From the NCBI RefSeq assembly GCF_000282115.1, contig NZ_AKJY01000032.1, positions 1 through 64,000 of the forward strand: a DNA stretch of 64,000 nt, written 5' to 3'. Below the pieces are notes generated by a model. That model saw only the letters and a program-made list of their open reading frames with translations. It was not told the origin of the DNA and ran no database searches. Numbering within the stretch: the first letter of the stretch is position 1; each line of letters opens with the position of its first letter. Made by a program: the position numbers and the translations under genes. This document shows, piece by piece, positions 35,399-44,999 of this stretch. Origin of the DNA: Chryseobacterium populi. Its GTDB lineage: Bacteria > Bacteroidota > Bacteroidia > Flavobacteriales > Weeksellaceae.

Positions 35399-36469
35399 TT
35401 ATAATTCTTCTAATTCCAGATTCAAATATTTCTTTGTTTTATAATCCTGCCACGTTCCCGTAATCTTTTTACCTTTCACATCTGCCTCGATCAGGGCTTT
35501 GGGTATCCATGCCTTCAGTTCTTCACTGTGGTAATCATTTTCTGTAATAGAGATGTGGCCGTTTTTAAGCATACCACCCCATTCTATCAGCTTTTTATTT
35601 TTATCATACCAATATACCGCAGAAAAAGAGCCATCCTCATAGACCCGTTTGACTAAAACCGTAACCGGATACTTCCCATCAATTTTTCCTTTATAAAGCC
35701 TGTTTTGTATACCTGGTTGGGCAACAGCCTGCTCAAATCCGGAAAGTAAATCCTTCGCATAGGAGCTCCAGTATTTACCCAGATCTTTATAAGATATTTC
35801 AATAACATGCTCATCTAAATCATCTAAGGCTCTCATTGCATGATTGGAGCATCTGCCCACTACAACTGTCAGTTTATCCTTTCCGAAATGATAATCCAGA
35901 TATTTCAGGGTATGGTCTGTGAAACAGTCTTCGTAGATCAGAATCTGATCCTGCGTTTCTTCAGAAGGGTTCTTTTCAGATTTTAACCGGGTAAGAAAAT
36001 CATCAATTCTTTTCCTTACTTTCTTATTGATTAGACTTTCAATCGTTTTAACTGAATCCTGCAGAAATAAATCCTGCAAATTAATATAATTTCCGGTTCT
36101 CAGGTCAAAATTATCAGATTTGGAAAAACCTTCAGGATAAGCCCCGCTTGCCTCGCCCTCTATAGAAATACTGAGGATATTTTCAGGTGTTTCTAATTTT
36201 TTCCAACTGTAAAACTGAACGTAATTGGTATAGGAATTCGTTGCTACAGAAACCCGGGTAAAAGGATTTCCACCGGAGCCCGGTATATGTTCCAGCTCAT
36301 CAACCTGTAAAAAAGTATTGATTTTGTTTTCAACCCGGGATTTTTCATAAGAAATGACAGGAAAAATATAATCTTCAGATTTCGGCTGCAGATCAGTAAT
36401 TTCCACATTTTTCTGTTGGGAAAAGCTTAAACAGGAGATCACCACAAAAACCAGAACACTTTTCTTCAC
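35399..36469 (-). CDS. Secreted protein of unknown function (possibly DUF3298/RsiV-like)
   Basis: 356 residues from a GTG start whose first bases overlap the TAG stop of the small upstream gene (TAGTG). The signal peptide reads MKKSVLVFVVISCLSFSQQ; the Cys in it is not in a good lipobox, so export to the periplasm is likely. The middle (ILSISIEGEASGAYPEGFS, FDLRTGNYINLQDLF) resembles the DUF3298/RsiV region of anti-sigma-type secreted proteins, at the level of general pattern only. The C-terminal 100 residues (DGKYPVTVLVKRVYEDGSFSA...) look like an MORN- or lysozyme-inhibitor-like beta domain. Function unknown. Part of the HMG-CoA reductase operon by spacing. Confidence 0.7.
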   Translation of the reverse strand: MKKSVLVFVVISCLSFSQQKNVEITDLQPKSEDYIFPVISYEKSRVENKINTFLQVDELEHIPGSGGNPFTRVSVATNSYTNYVQFYSWKKLETPENILSISIEGEASGAYPEGFSKSDNFDLRTGNYINLQDLFLQDSVKTIESLINKKVRKRIDDFLTRLKSEKNPSEETQDQILIYEDCFTDHTLKYLDYHFGKDKLTVVVGRCSNHAMRALDDLDEHVIEISYKDLGKYWSSYAKDLLSGFEQAVAQPGIQNRLYKGKIDGKYPVTVLVKRVYEDGSFSAVYWYDKNKKLIEWGGMLKNGHISITENDYHSEELKAWIPKALIEADVKGKKITGTWQDYKTKKYLNLELEEL

Positions 36470-36636
36470 TATTTCGATTTTAAGTACATTAAAATAAATT
36501 TGGCAACCAATGTTGAAATTCCCAATATGATAAACATCGTGGAAAATCTTTTTGAACTTTGAAAGCCTCTTAACGTCGTTTTCTTTAAGAAAACCCCGAA
36601 TGCTATAAATATGATGGGTAAAACGATCTGAAGCAT
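36469..36636 (-). CDS. 55-residue membrane protein, overlapping both neighbours
   Basis: The frame from the ATG at 36634-36636 to the TAG at 36469-36471 encodes 55 residues: MLQIVLPIIFIAFGVFLKK, a short basic loop (TTLRGFQSSKRFS), then MFIILGISTLVAKFILMYLK and SK. It has two membrane helices with a basic loop. The ATG overlaps the HMG-CoA reductase stop by one base (TAATG), and the stop overlaps the next GTG start, so all three are translationally coupled. This tight fit at both ends is strong evidence that it is a real gene. No function is known. Confidence 0.75.
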   Translation of the reverse strand: MLQIVLPIIFIAFGVFLKKTTLRGFQSSKRFSTMFIILGISTLVAKFILMYLKSK

Positions 36637-37964
36637 TATTGAGCTCTTAATCTGTTAAACTCACTGATCACTTCATGATGGGTCACCGTTTTATCTTTAA
36701 AATAAGTCACAAAATGCTGTTTTTCCTCTTCTGTAGCTCCCATTTGGTTTAAAATATTCAACAAATGCATTTTCATATGCCCTTTTTGAATTCCTGTTGT
36801 CACCAGAGAACGCAAAGCTCCGAAATTCTGAGCCAGCCCGGAAACTGCAAGAATACTCATTAATTCCTGGGCAGAAGGTTTTCCAAGCAATGCCAAAGAA
36901 AACTTCACCAAAGGATGGAGGTTCGTTAACCCCCCTACAACCCCTACAGAAATCGGAAGGTCAATCCAGAATCTGAAAATACCGTTATCTATTGTGCAAT
37001 GCGTCAATGATCTGTACTGCCCGTCTCTCGCTGCATAAGCATGGGCACAGGCCTCAGTGGCTCTGAAATCGTTTCCGGTAGCAATCACTACGGCATCCAC
37101 GCCGTTCATTACCCCTTTATTATGGGTTGTTGCACGGAAAGGCTCTATTTCAGCAATGGTAACTGCCTGTTTGAACTTCCATGCAAATTCTTCATTTGAA
37201 ATCCCGCTATCATCCTTCAAATCATCAATCTTACATGAAACCTCAGCTCTTACCACACAATCCGGGGTAAAATTGGAAAGGATATTCATAACAATCTGTA
37301 AAGAATTCTTTTCATCCTGTGTAAAATCTTCACTAATTGCCACTTCCTGCTTTAATGTTTTCCCAAACTGTTCCAGACAAGAATTAATGAAATTCGCCCC
37401 CATTGAGTCTACCGTATCAAAACTTGCTTTAAGCTGATAATAATCAGGCATTTCTGAAGTTTTATCCACTAATTTTATATCTAAAATTCCACCACCGCGC
37501 TTTCTCATATTAGCTGTGATGTTTTCGGTAGCTTCAAATAATTTTTTCTTTAAACTGAAGTTAAAAAAATGTAATAATTTATGTGGTTCTACCTTAAATA
37601 TAAAATGGGTATGTCCAAGCTTTTCATTGTTAATGATCGTCGTTTTAAACCCGCCTTTATCAATCCAGAATTTTGCAGCTTTGGAAGCAGCAGCCACTAC
37701 AGAGCTTTCCTCGACCGCCATTGGAAGAGCCAATAATTTCCCGTCAATTAAAAAGTTCGGGGCAATCCCATAAGGCATATAGAAATTGGAAATCGTGTTT
37801 TCTGAGAATTCTTCATGAAGTTTCTGAAGATCAGCATTTCCGTTCCAGTATTGTTTTAGTATATTTTGATATTCCTGGTTTCCCTCAAGATATTCGTTCA
37901 CGAGCCAGTCGATTTTCCCATTCTTGGTAAGCTTGGAAAAACCTTCAATCGGTTGATGATTCAT
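36636..37964 (-). CDS. Hydroxymethylglutaryl-CoA reductase, class II
   Basis: 442 residues. Reduces HMG-CoA to mevalonate for isoprenoid synthesis (or runs in reverse in degraders). Class II features: catalytic Glu in MAVEESSVVAAAS (about 85), DSMGANFINSCLE (the DAMGxN cofactor motif), catalytic Lys in TTHNKGVMNG, the Asp in GNDFRATEACAHAYAA, and catalytic His in GIQKGHMKMH near the C-terminus. Flavobacteria use the mevalonate pathway, so biosynthesis is the likely role. First gene of an operon with a small membrane protein, a secreted protein, DUF423 and ClC; no other pathway gene is adjacent. Confidence 0.95.
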   Translation of the reverse strand: MNHQPIEGFSKLTKNGKIDWLVNEYLEGNQEYQNILKQYWNGNADLQKLHEEFSENTISNFYMPYGIAPNFLIDGKLLALPMAVEESSVVAAASKAAKFWIDKGGFKTTIINNEKLGHTHFIFKVEPHKLLHFFNFSLKKKLFEATENITANMRKRGGGILDIKLVDKTSEMPDYYQLKASFDTVDSMGANFINSCLEQFGKTLKQEVAISEDFTQDEKNSLQIVMNILSNFTPDCVVRAEVSCKIDDLKDDSGISNEEFAWKFKQAVTIAEIEPFRATTHNKGVMNGVDAVVIATGNDFRATEACAHAYAARDGQYRSLTHCTIDNGIFRFWIDLPISVGVVGGLTNLHPLVKFSLALLGKPSAQELMSILAVSGLAQNFGALRSLVTTGIQKGHMKMHLLNILNQMGATEEEKQHFVTYFKDKTVTHHEVISEFNRLRAQ

Positions 37965-38159
37965 AGTATAACTTTAATGAACCGTAAATATAATCATTTT
38001 GAAGCTTTATTTTATTGATAACTTTTGCTAAAAAAGGGTGACATTTCTCAATTCCGGAAAAAGATTTGCACAGTTTGAGAATATTATTGAAAAAACAAAT
38101 AAGTTTACCGTTTCATTTTTAAAATCTGCGATATTTGTGCTTAAAACATTTAATGGTCA

Positions 38160-39035
38160 ATGAAAAAAATAATATTCCTGATTAGTTTAACAACAATTTT
38201 AAATTGCAACAGTGATAAAAACTCTTCAAAATTTAAAACTGAAAGTACCGATTTATACAATCCGATAAGTGAAAATTCAGTTCAGATCAATAAAGACAAA
38301 AATACCATTAAAGAAAGATTTTCCGCCCCGGAAGGTTATGACTGGATTGATGAAAAACCAGATTCCTTCGGGTATTTCATTGAAAATTTCAAGCTAAAAT
38401 CTTATGGAAGCCCTATTTTAAAATATGATGGAAGCCCTATTTCCACCCAGCATCTTCATCAGGCTGTTTTTGATATTGATACCGGAAATAAAGATCTACA
38501 ACAATGCGCCGATGCGATCATTCGGCTGAGAGCAGAATATTTATTTAAAACCAAACAATTCCACCGGATAAAATTTCATTTTACAAGTGGTGATCTGATT
38601 TCATGGAATGACTACAAAAATGGAGTAAGAGCTTTTGTTAACGGAAATTCTGTAAGCTTCAGAAAAACTACGGATTTCGACGGTTCTTATCAGAATTTCA
38701 GAAATTATTTAGACCTGGTTTTTAATTATGCAGGAACCATATCATTGCATAAAGAAACTAACCCTGTGACGAAAAACACAGATCTTAAAACCGGGGATAT
38801 CCTGATCACACCGGGAAGCCCGGGACATATTGTATTTATTTCAGGGGTTTGTAAGAATAACGAGGGAAAAAAGCTATTTTTATTAAGCGAAGGCTTTACT
38901 CCTGCCCAGTCTATCCACTTACTTTCCAATCCTTTTGACAAAAACATTTCGCCCTGGTACAACCTTAATGTAAATTCTTCAGAAACAAAAACAGCGAGGT
39001 ATTTTTTCAAACCCACAAATTTTAGAAGTTTTTAA
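38160..39035 (+). CDS. DUF4846 lipoprotein
   Basis: 291 residues. Signal peptide with lipobox TILNC (Cys16) followed by NSDKNSS, so a membrane-anchored lipoprotein. From residue 50 it matches the DUF4846 pattern: RFSAPEGYDWIDEKPDSFGYFIENFKLK, then ADAIIRLRAEYLF, and near the end LKTGDILITPGSPGHIVFISG and FLLSEGFTPAQSIHLL. The GSPGHIVFI-type segment with its His, together with an upstream Cys-containing helix (QQCADAIIRLRAEYL), is reminiscent of NlpC/P60-like papain folds, but I would not call activity. Function unknown. Confidence 0.85.
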   Translation: MKKIIFLISLTTILNCNSDKNSSKFKTESTDLYNPISENSVQINKDKNTIKERFSAPEGYDWIDEKPDSFGYFIENFKLKSYGSPILKYDGSPISTQHLHQAVFDIDTGNKDLQQCADAIIRLRAEYLFKTKQFHRIKFHFTSGDLISWNDYKNGVRAFVNGNSVSFRKTTDFDGSYQNFRNYLDLVFNYAGTISLHKETNPVTKNTDLKTGDILITPGSPGHIVFISGVCKNNEGKKLFLLSEGFTPAQSIHLLSNPFDKNISPWYNLNVNSSETKTARYFFKPTNFRSF

Positions 39036-39090
39036 TTATTTATATTCAAAACTATTATAAAGTTACTGCCATAATCTGAACTTGTTTTTG

Positions 39091-39098
39091 TAAATTTG
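39091..39098 (+). promoter_or_regulatory. -7 box TAAATTTG of pfkA-gap
   Basis: Exact TAnnTTTG, 21 bases before the pfkA ATG at 39119. Confidence 0.6.
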
Positions 39099-39118
39099 TG
39101 TTCGAAATTTTTTACTAG

Positions 39119-40105
39119 ATGAAAGAGAGTGCTGTAAAAAAAATTGCAGTTCTTACTTCAGGAGGGGATTCTCCGGGTATGAATGCAGCATTAAGAGCGG
39201 TGGTAAGAACCGCAAACTATTATAATATCGAATGCTACGGAGTGAGAGAAGGCTACAACGGCCTTATCAGTGATGATTTCCTGAAAATGGGTCCTCGTTC
39301 CGTAAAAAATATAATCAACCAGGGCGGAACGATTCTGAAATCTGCCAGATCAATGGAATTCAAAACCAAGGAAGGCCGTCAGAAAGCCTATGACAATTGT
39401 GTTAAACATGGTGTTGATGCTTTGGTCTGTATTGGCGGGGACGGAACTTTTACCGGAGCAAAAATCTTTAACGAAGAATTCGGGATCAGGGTAATCGGTG
39501 TTCCGGGAACCATCGACAACGATATTTTCGGTACCGATAATACGATCGGTTATGATACAGCCCTGAATACGGCTATGGAGGCAATCGATAAAATTCGTGA
39601 TACAGCAACTTCTCACAACAGGGTTTTCTTTGTTGAGGTGATGGGACGCGATGCCGGATTCATTGCATTAAACAGCGGGCTGGCAACAGGTGCTCTTGAT
39701 ATTTTAATTCCTGAAAGAAAAGACAGTATGGATGAGCTTTTTGCAACTTTCAGAAATGCCGAAAAAACAGGAAAGGCTTCCAGTATCGTTGTTGTGGCGG
39801 AAGGTGAAAAATTAGCCAACATCTATGAACTTGCAGAGCAGACTAAGCAGGAGTTTCCTGACTATGACATTCGTGTTACTATTTTAGGACACATTCAGAG
39901 AGGAGGCTCACCAAGTTGTGCAGACAGGGTTCTGGCAAGCAGACTGGGCTATGGTGCCGTAGTAGGATTAATGGAAGGAAAAACCAATGTAATGGCAGGA
40001 ATGCGTTCCAATGATATGGTATATACACCGATTGAAGAAGCCATTAAAAAACATAATGAAATCAATAAAGACCTTTTACTGATTTCAGAAATTTTAGCAA
40101 TCTAA
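39119..40105 (+). CDS. pfkA: 6-phosphofructokinase
   Basis: 328 residues. ATP-dependent phosphorylation of fructose 6-phosphate to the 1,6-bisphosphate. Motifs in order: GGDSPGMNAALRA (ATP site), CIGGDGTFTGAKIF, PGTIDNDIFGTDNTIGYDTA with the catalytic Asp in TIDND, EVMGRDAGFIAL, and ILGHIQRGGSPSCADR. The Gly in GGDGTF points to ATP use, not pyrophosphate. Standard length for bacterial PfkA. gap starts 31 bases downstream without an intervening terminator, so the two glycolytic genes are probably one transcript. Confidence 0.97.
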   Translation: MKESAVKKIAVLTSGGDSPGMNAALRAVVRTANYYNIECYGVREGYNGLISDDFLKMGPRSVKNIINQGGTILKSARSMEFKTKEGRQKAYDNCVKHGVDALVCIGGDGTFTGAKIFNEEFGIRVIGVPGTIDNDIFGTDNTIGYDTALNTAMEAIDKIRDTATSHNRVFFVEVMGRDAGFIALNSGLATGALDILIPERKDSMDELFATFRNAEKTGKASSIVVVAEGEKLANIYELAEQTKQEFPDYDIRVTILGHIQRGGSPSCADRVLASRLGYGAVVGLMEGKTNVMAGMRSNDMVYTPIEEAIKKHNEINKDLLLISEILAI

Positions 40106-40115
40106 TATTTTTTAA

Positions 40116-41141
<1,026 letters not shown>

Positions 41142-41168
41142 AATTTGTAAGCAATTAATATACATTAT

Positions 41169-41200
41169 AAACCCCTTTCAGAATCTGAAAGGGGTTTTAG
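41169..41200 (+). terminator. Terminator of pfkA-gap
   Basis: AAACCCCTTTCAGA pairs perfectly with TCTGAAAGGGGTTT, followed by TTAG. The next 240 bases up to the LuxR gene are AT-rich with a small CCCCCTTTTGGGG hairpin at 41388-41400 and no gene I can support. Confidence 0.8.
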
Positions 41201-41444
41201 TTTATACATTTTCAAACAACTAAAATAACGAAAAGGATAAACTATATTTTACAGTCACCATTGTGACTTTTCATTCAGAACCAAATTGACACAAAGAAAA
41301 CCCAGCCATAAAACCATAGTTTTAAGAATTGGGTTTTCATAGTTATTAGCTATAACAAATTTTGCATTTTTTTTCACGCAAAAAAATCCCCCTTTTGGGG
41401 TATTTCTTAAAAAAAATTTAGCTATTTTAGTTAAAACTAAGTTC

Positions 41445-42224
41445 ATGGGAAACTCTGAGAAAAAACATCCTTTAATTGAGGTTTGGAGCACTTATCCGGG
41501 TGACCGGAAAGAAAACAAAAAGATTTTAAACAAACCTCCTATTGAACGGATCATCGGAGAGATGTTTGCCATCGGAGAATTTTATTATTATGTGCTGAAT
41601 CTCACCAATAGTACTTTGTCTCATCATCATGAAAATATACTCAAACTCCATGGCTTAAAAAGGTTTCCCGGCAATTTAAAGGAAGTCATTGATCTCACCC
41701 ATCCAGATGACATTGATTTTGTAATGAAGGCTGAACATGCAGTTATCAAGACCATGATGGAAATTGGACTGGAATATCAGCTTTTTCTGAAATCCAGCTA
41801 TTGTTTCAGGATGAAAACGGCTAACGGGAATTATGAATTATTCCATCATCAGGCTATTCCTACATTGGAAAATGAAAACGGGCACATTATACAAGCCATC
41901 AATATTCATACGAACATTAATCATATCACAAAACAAAATCCCTATACGGTTTTGGTTTCAGGAATAGGCCCAAGAAATGATTTCCACCAGATCAAGATTG
42001 AAAATCCCACACTGATCAACCCTTGCCCTAACTTTAATTTAACAAGGAGAGAGACAGAAGTTTTGTCTTTCATTGCCAAAGGATACTCAGGATCGGAAAT
42101 CTCACAGATCCTTATCTTATCAGAGCATACTGTACGGAGCCATCGGAAAAACATTTTAACGAAAACCAATTCCAGGAACAGCAAAGAGCTTCTGAAAAAA
42201 GCTTTTGAATGGGGATTAATTTAA
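41445..42224 (+). CDS. LuxR-type regulator with PAS-like sensor domain
   Basis: 259 residues. The C-terminal 65 residues are a LuxR/GerE HTH: LTRRETEVLSFIAKGYSGSEISQIL, then LSEHTVRSHRKNILTKTNSRN. The N-terminal part (about 30-165) reads like a PAS/PAC fold (FYYYVLNLTNSTLSHHHENIL..., FRMKTANGNYELFHHQAIPTLENENG), so it may sense a small molecule. There is no phospho-acceptor receiver domain. Several flavobacterial regulators share this layout. Targets are unknown; the MpaB-like oxygenase gene starts 60 bases downstream and could be one. Confidence 0.85.
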   Translation: MGNSEKKHPLIEVWSTYPGDRKENKKILNKPPIERIIGEMFAIGEFYYYVLNLTNSTLSHHHENILKLHGLKRFPGNLKEVIDLTHPDDIDFVMKAEHAVIKTMMEIGLEYQLFLKSSYCFRMKTANGNYELFHHQAIPTLENENGHIIQAINIHTNINHITKQNPYTVLVSGIGPRNDFHQIKIENPTLINPCPNFNLTRRETEVLSFIAKGYSGSEISQILILSEHTVRSHRKNILTKTNSRNSKELLKKAFEWGLI

Positions 42225-42284
42225 TTTTTTTACTGATAAATCTCACAAAGGGCTTTCGGCGGAAAACCCGTATTTTTATATTCG

Positions 42285-43481
42285 ATGGACAAAATGGTTT
42301 TACATCCTCGTTTTAAAGGTTCTACCCACTTTAAAGATTTCTGGGAAAAAGGAAACGGAAAACAGCTTATTGAGTTTTCCGGGGCAGAGGTCAGCTTCAA
42401 AGATTTTGAAAAATTTGCTGATTATTATTATCATGTGGATGAAACCGGTGATGAAGTTGTAAAAGAGGTCTATTTTATTAAAAAATTCCATGAGGCTTCA
42501 AAAGAAATTGAAAATTATATCCGAAATGGAGTCTCTGAAAATGATGATATTCCTGAAAGTGCAAAAAAACTTTTTTTACAAACCCAAAGAAAACCGGATT
42601 GGCTCAATGAAGACTTATTAAAATACGGCGCAGAACTTTGTATGCGAAGCGGTCTGGATGCTTTGATTTCGTTAAGAGATTATTGTTTAATCGGAGGTTA
42701 TGATTATGCCTACCTCAACAAACCTCTTATTGCTACGGAAGCCTTAAAGAAAGGAGCCGTAAAACGTCTTTCGGAAACACTAGATTTCTGGGTAAATACT
42801 ACACGGTACCATGCACTCGATATCCATGCAAAAGGTTATGAATTTGCCATTAAAACCAGACTGATTCATTCTTATGCAAGGCTTTCCATTAAAAAGCACT
42901 ATCAAAACTGGGATACAGAAAACTGGGGTGAGCCAATCAATTCCTGGGACATGATGGCTACTTATATCGGCTTCAGCCTGGTTTTTCTTCACAGCCTTCA
43001 AAAATTGGGAAATACTTTTTCAGTTGAGGAAGAGCAGGGGATTTTTCATCTCTGGAAATATGTGGGCCATTTACTTGGAATTCCCGGAAGCCTTTTACCC
43101 GATAACAAAAAGCAGGCTACGGAATATTTTTATTTATGGACATCTGTGCAGCCACCTTCTGATAGAGATTCTGTATTACTGGCCCATTCTTTACTGAATG
43201 AATCATTGGAAAACCCGATCTTAAAATTTCAGTTTCAGAGAAAAAATCTTCGTTATTTACATATTTGCTGTACATGGTTCTTACTGGATGCCGAAGTCTG
43301 TAAAAGGCTGCAGATTCCGGATGTTCCCAACCGAAACGGATTTCCAAAAACAAAAAGGCTGATCAATATCATTTATAATACATTGGTAAGCCGTAAAGCA
43401 AGAATTGAAGCCGGCAACAAGAGACATTTAAAGGTTCTCAAAGACTATCTGAGAATCACAAAAAATTCAAATTTTCATTAA
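42285..43481 (+). CDS. MpaB-family (DUF2236) oxygenase-like protein
   Basis: 398 residues, mostly helical, no signal peptide. The sequence has the layout of the ER-bound oxygenase MpaB/rubber oxygenase Lcp family (DUF2236): GAELCMRSGLDALISLRDYCLIGGYDYAYLNKPLI, where the Arg/Lys-rich helix and His residues contact a b-type heme, and WDMMATYIGFSLVFLHSL and LWKYVGHLLGIPGSLLPD with another His. In rubber oxygenase these place the heme with an axial His. In this protein the substrate is unknown; lipids are a guess. It follows the LuxR regulator in the same direction. The family call is moderate. Confidence 0.75.
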   Translation: MDKMVLHPRFKGSTHFKDFWEKGNGKQLIEFSGAEVSFKDFEKFADYYYHVDETGDEVVKEVYFIKKFHEASKEIENYIRNGVSENDDIPESAKKLFLQTQRKPDWLNEDLLKYGAELCMRSGLDALISLRDYCLIGGYDYAYLNKPLIATEALKKGAVKRLSETLDFWVNTTRYHALDIHAKGYEFAIKTRLIHSYARLSIKKHYQNWDTENWGEPINSWDMMATYIGFSLVFLHSLQKLGNTFSVEEEQGIFHLWKYVGHLLGIPGSLLPDNKKQATEYFYLWTSVQPPSDRDSVLLAHSLLNESLENPILKFQFQRKNLRYLHICCTWFLLDAEVCKRLQIPDVPNRNGFPKTKRLINIIYNTLVSRKARIEAGNKRHLKVLKDYLRITKNSNFH

Positions 43482-43613
43482 AATCCTGAATATGCATTTT
43501 TTAAGTTCATCTCCTTTGTTCTGAATAAGACCATGACCAGTATTTTAGTAATTTTTAACTTGAAAAACAATTTTCAGAATCAAATAATATTAGCTTTTGA
43601 TATTTAAATTATG

Positions 43614-43621
43614 TATTTTTG
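43614..43621 (+). promoter_or_regulatory. -7 box TATTTTTG of recA
   Basis: Exact TAnnTTTG, 20 bases before the recA ATG at 43641. I saw no LexA-like palindrome nearby. Confidence 0.55.
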
Positions 43622-43640
43622 AGAAATTATATTTATACCG

Positions 43641-44642
43641 ATGAGTAACATTGATGATAAGAAAAAAGCACTCGCTTTAGTGCTTGACAAGCTAGATAAA
43701 ACATATGGAAAAGGAACAGTAATGACGTTGGGGGATAGCTCTGTTGACAACACGATTGAAGTAATTCCTTCAGGTTCTTTAGGACTTGATATTGCTTTAG
43801 GAGTTGGCGGATATCCAAGAGGAAGAATTATTGAAATTTACGGTCCTGAATCTTCAGGTAAAACAACGCTAACTCTTCATGCCATTGCTGAAGCTCAGAA
43901 AGCAGGCGGAATTGCAGCATTTATTGATGCGGAACATGCTTTTGACAGAACTTACGCTGCCAAACTAGGAATTGATTTAGAAAACTTAATTATATCTCAG
44001 CCGGATAACGGGGAACAGGCTTTGGAAATTGCTGATAACCTTATCCGTTCAGGAGCTATTGATATTGTTGTTATTGACTCTGTGGCTGCTCTGACTCCGA
44101 AAGCTGAGATTGAAGGTGAAATGGGGGATTCCAAAATGGGGCTTCATGCAAGATTAATGTCTCAGGCCTTAAGGAAACTAACAGCTACGATTTCAAGAAC
44201 AAAATGTACGGTTATCTTCATCAACCAGCTGAGAGAAAAAATCGGTGTAATGTTCGGGAATCCTGAAACAACAACCGGTGGTAATGCTTTGAAATTCTAT
44301 GCTTCAGTAAGAGTTGATATCAGAAAGGCAAGTGCACCGATTAAAAACGGAGACGAAGCAGTAGGAAGCCGTGTAAAAGTGAAAATTGTTAAAAACAAAG
44401 TAGCTCCGCCTTTCAAACAGGCTGAATTTGACATTATGTATGGAGAAGGTGTTTCCAAAACAGGAGAAATTCTTGATCAGGCTGTAGAGTTGGGAATTGT
44501 AAAGAAGAGTGGTTCCTGGTTCAGTTATGAAGAAACTAAATTAGGACAAGGCCGTGATGCTGTAAAAGACGTCCTGAAAGACAATCCTGAACTTTCTGAG
44601 GAGCTGGAAAACAAAATTAAAGAAGTCTTGAAAAACAAATAA
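43641..44642 (+). CDS. recA: RecA recombinase
   Basis: 333 residues. ATP-dependent strand exchange in homologous recombination and SOS co-protease. Walker [10 protein letters not shown] at 68-76, Walker B region [22 protein letters not shown], loop L2 segment [20 protein letters not shown], and [14 protein letters not shown]. The C-terminus is charged ([17 protein letters not shown]) as usual. Single gene with its own terminator at 44663. Confidence 0.98.
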   Translation: MSNIDDKKKALALVLDKLDKTYGKGTVMTLGDSSVDNTIEVIPSGSLGLDIALGVGGYPRGRIIEIYGPESSGKTTLTLHAIAEAQKAGGIAAFIDAEHAFDRTYAAKLGIDLENLIISQPDNGEQALEIADNLIRSGAIDIVVIDSVAALTPKAEIEGEMGDSKMGLHARLMSQALRKLTATISRTKCTVIFINQLREKIGVMFGNPETTTGGNALKFYASVRVDIRKASAPIKNGDEAVGSRVKVKIVKNKVAPPFKQAEFDIMYGEGVSKTGEILDQAVELGIVKKSGSWFSYEETKLGQGRDAVKDVLKDNPELSEELENKIKEVLKNK

Positions 44643-44662
44643 TTTTTTCAAACATATCGTAT

Positions 44663-44690
44663 AAAGACAGCCTTTGAGCTGTCTTTTTTA
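44663..44690 (+). terminator. Terminator of recA
   Basis: AAAGACAGC pairs with GCTGTCTTT around CTTTGA, followed by TTTTTA. Confidence 0.75.
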
Positions 44691-44714
44691 TTGGCTATAT
44701 TACGACGTTACTGA

Positions 44715-44860
44715 TGATCACAGATTTTCACAGATGTTTGTGCTTATTTATGGAAAAATTATTTGTGTTATTTGCGTTTTAAATAAGATTCTATTTTTAA
44801 GTTTTGGCTAAAGCCTGTTGAAGGGTTTATACTTTTGAAAGCGGGCTAAAGCCCGCTCCT
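44715..44860. repeat. Dispersed-repeat-like intergenic block with palindromes
   Basis: The 357 bases between recA and htpG carry no gene. They hold GATCACAGATTTTCACAGATG at 44715-44735, ATTTGTGTTATTTGCG at 44761-44776, GGCTAAAGCC at 44806-44815, and the palindrome GCGGGCTAAAGCCCGC at 44841-44856, which contains the same GGCTAAAGCC core. Sequences of these two styles are common intergenic repeats in Chryseobacterium-type genomes; that is from general knowledge, not a search. Confidence 0.6.
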
Positions 44861-44999
44861 ATTGAATATTAATTATATCCTCTTTGATGCTTATAAAAAA
44901 TCTTTAATCTTTTAATAAGCAAATCCTGTCAATCTGTCACTTTCTTCTTCATGGTATTTTTTTTGAGAAAGATTAGGAAATTAAAAAACAAAAATTATT

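Noticed and set aside
37057..37437. Rightward 126-residue frame inside HMG-CoA reductase
   Set aside because: Antisense shadow of a gene with intact catalytic motifs.
41255..41491. Leftward 78-residue frame between gap and the LuxR gene
   Set aside because: It overlaps the start of the LuxR gene, has no recognisable motif, and covers a promoter region with a CCCCCTTTTGGGG hairpin.
43482..43640. LexA/SOS box upstream of recA
   Set aside because: No convincing palindrome of known LexA type was found in the 158 bases before recA.
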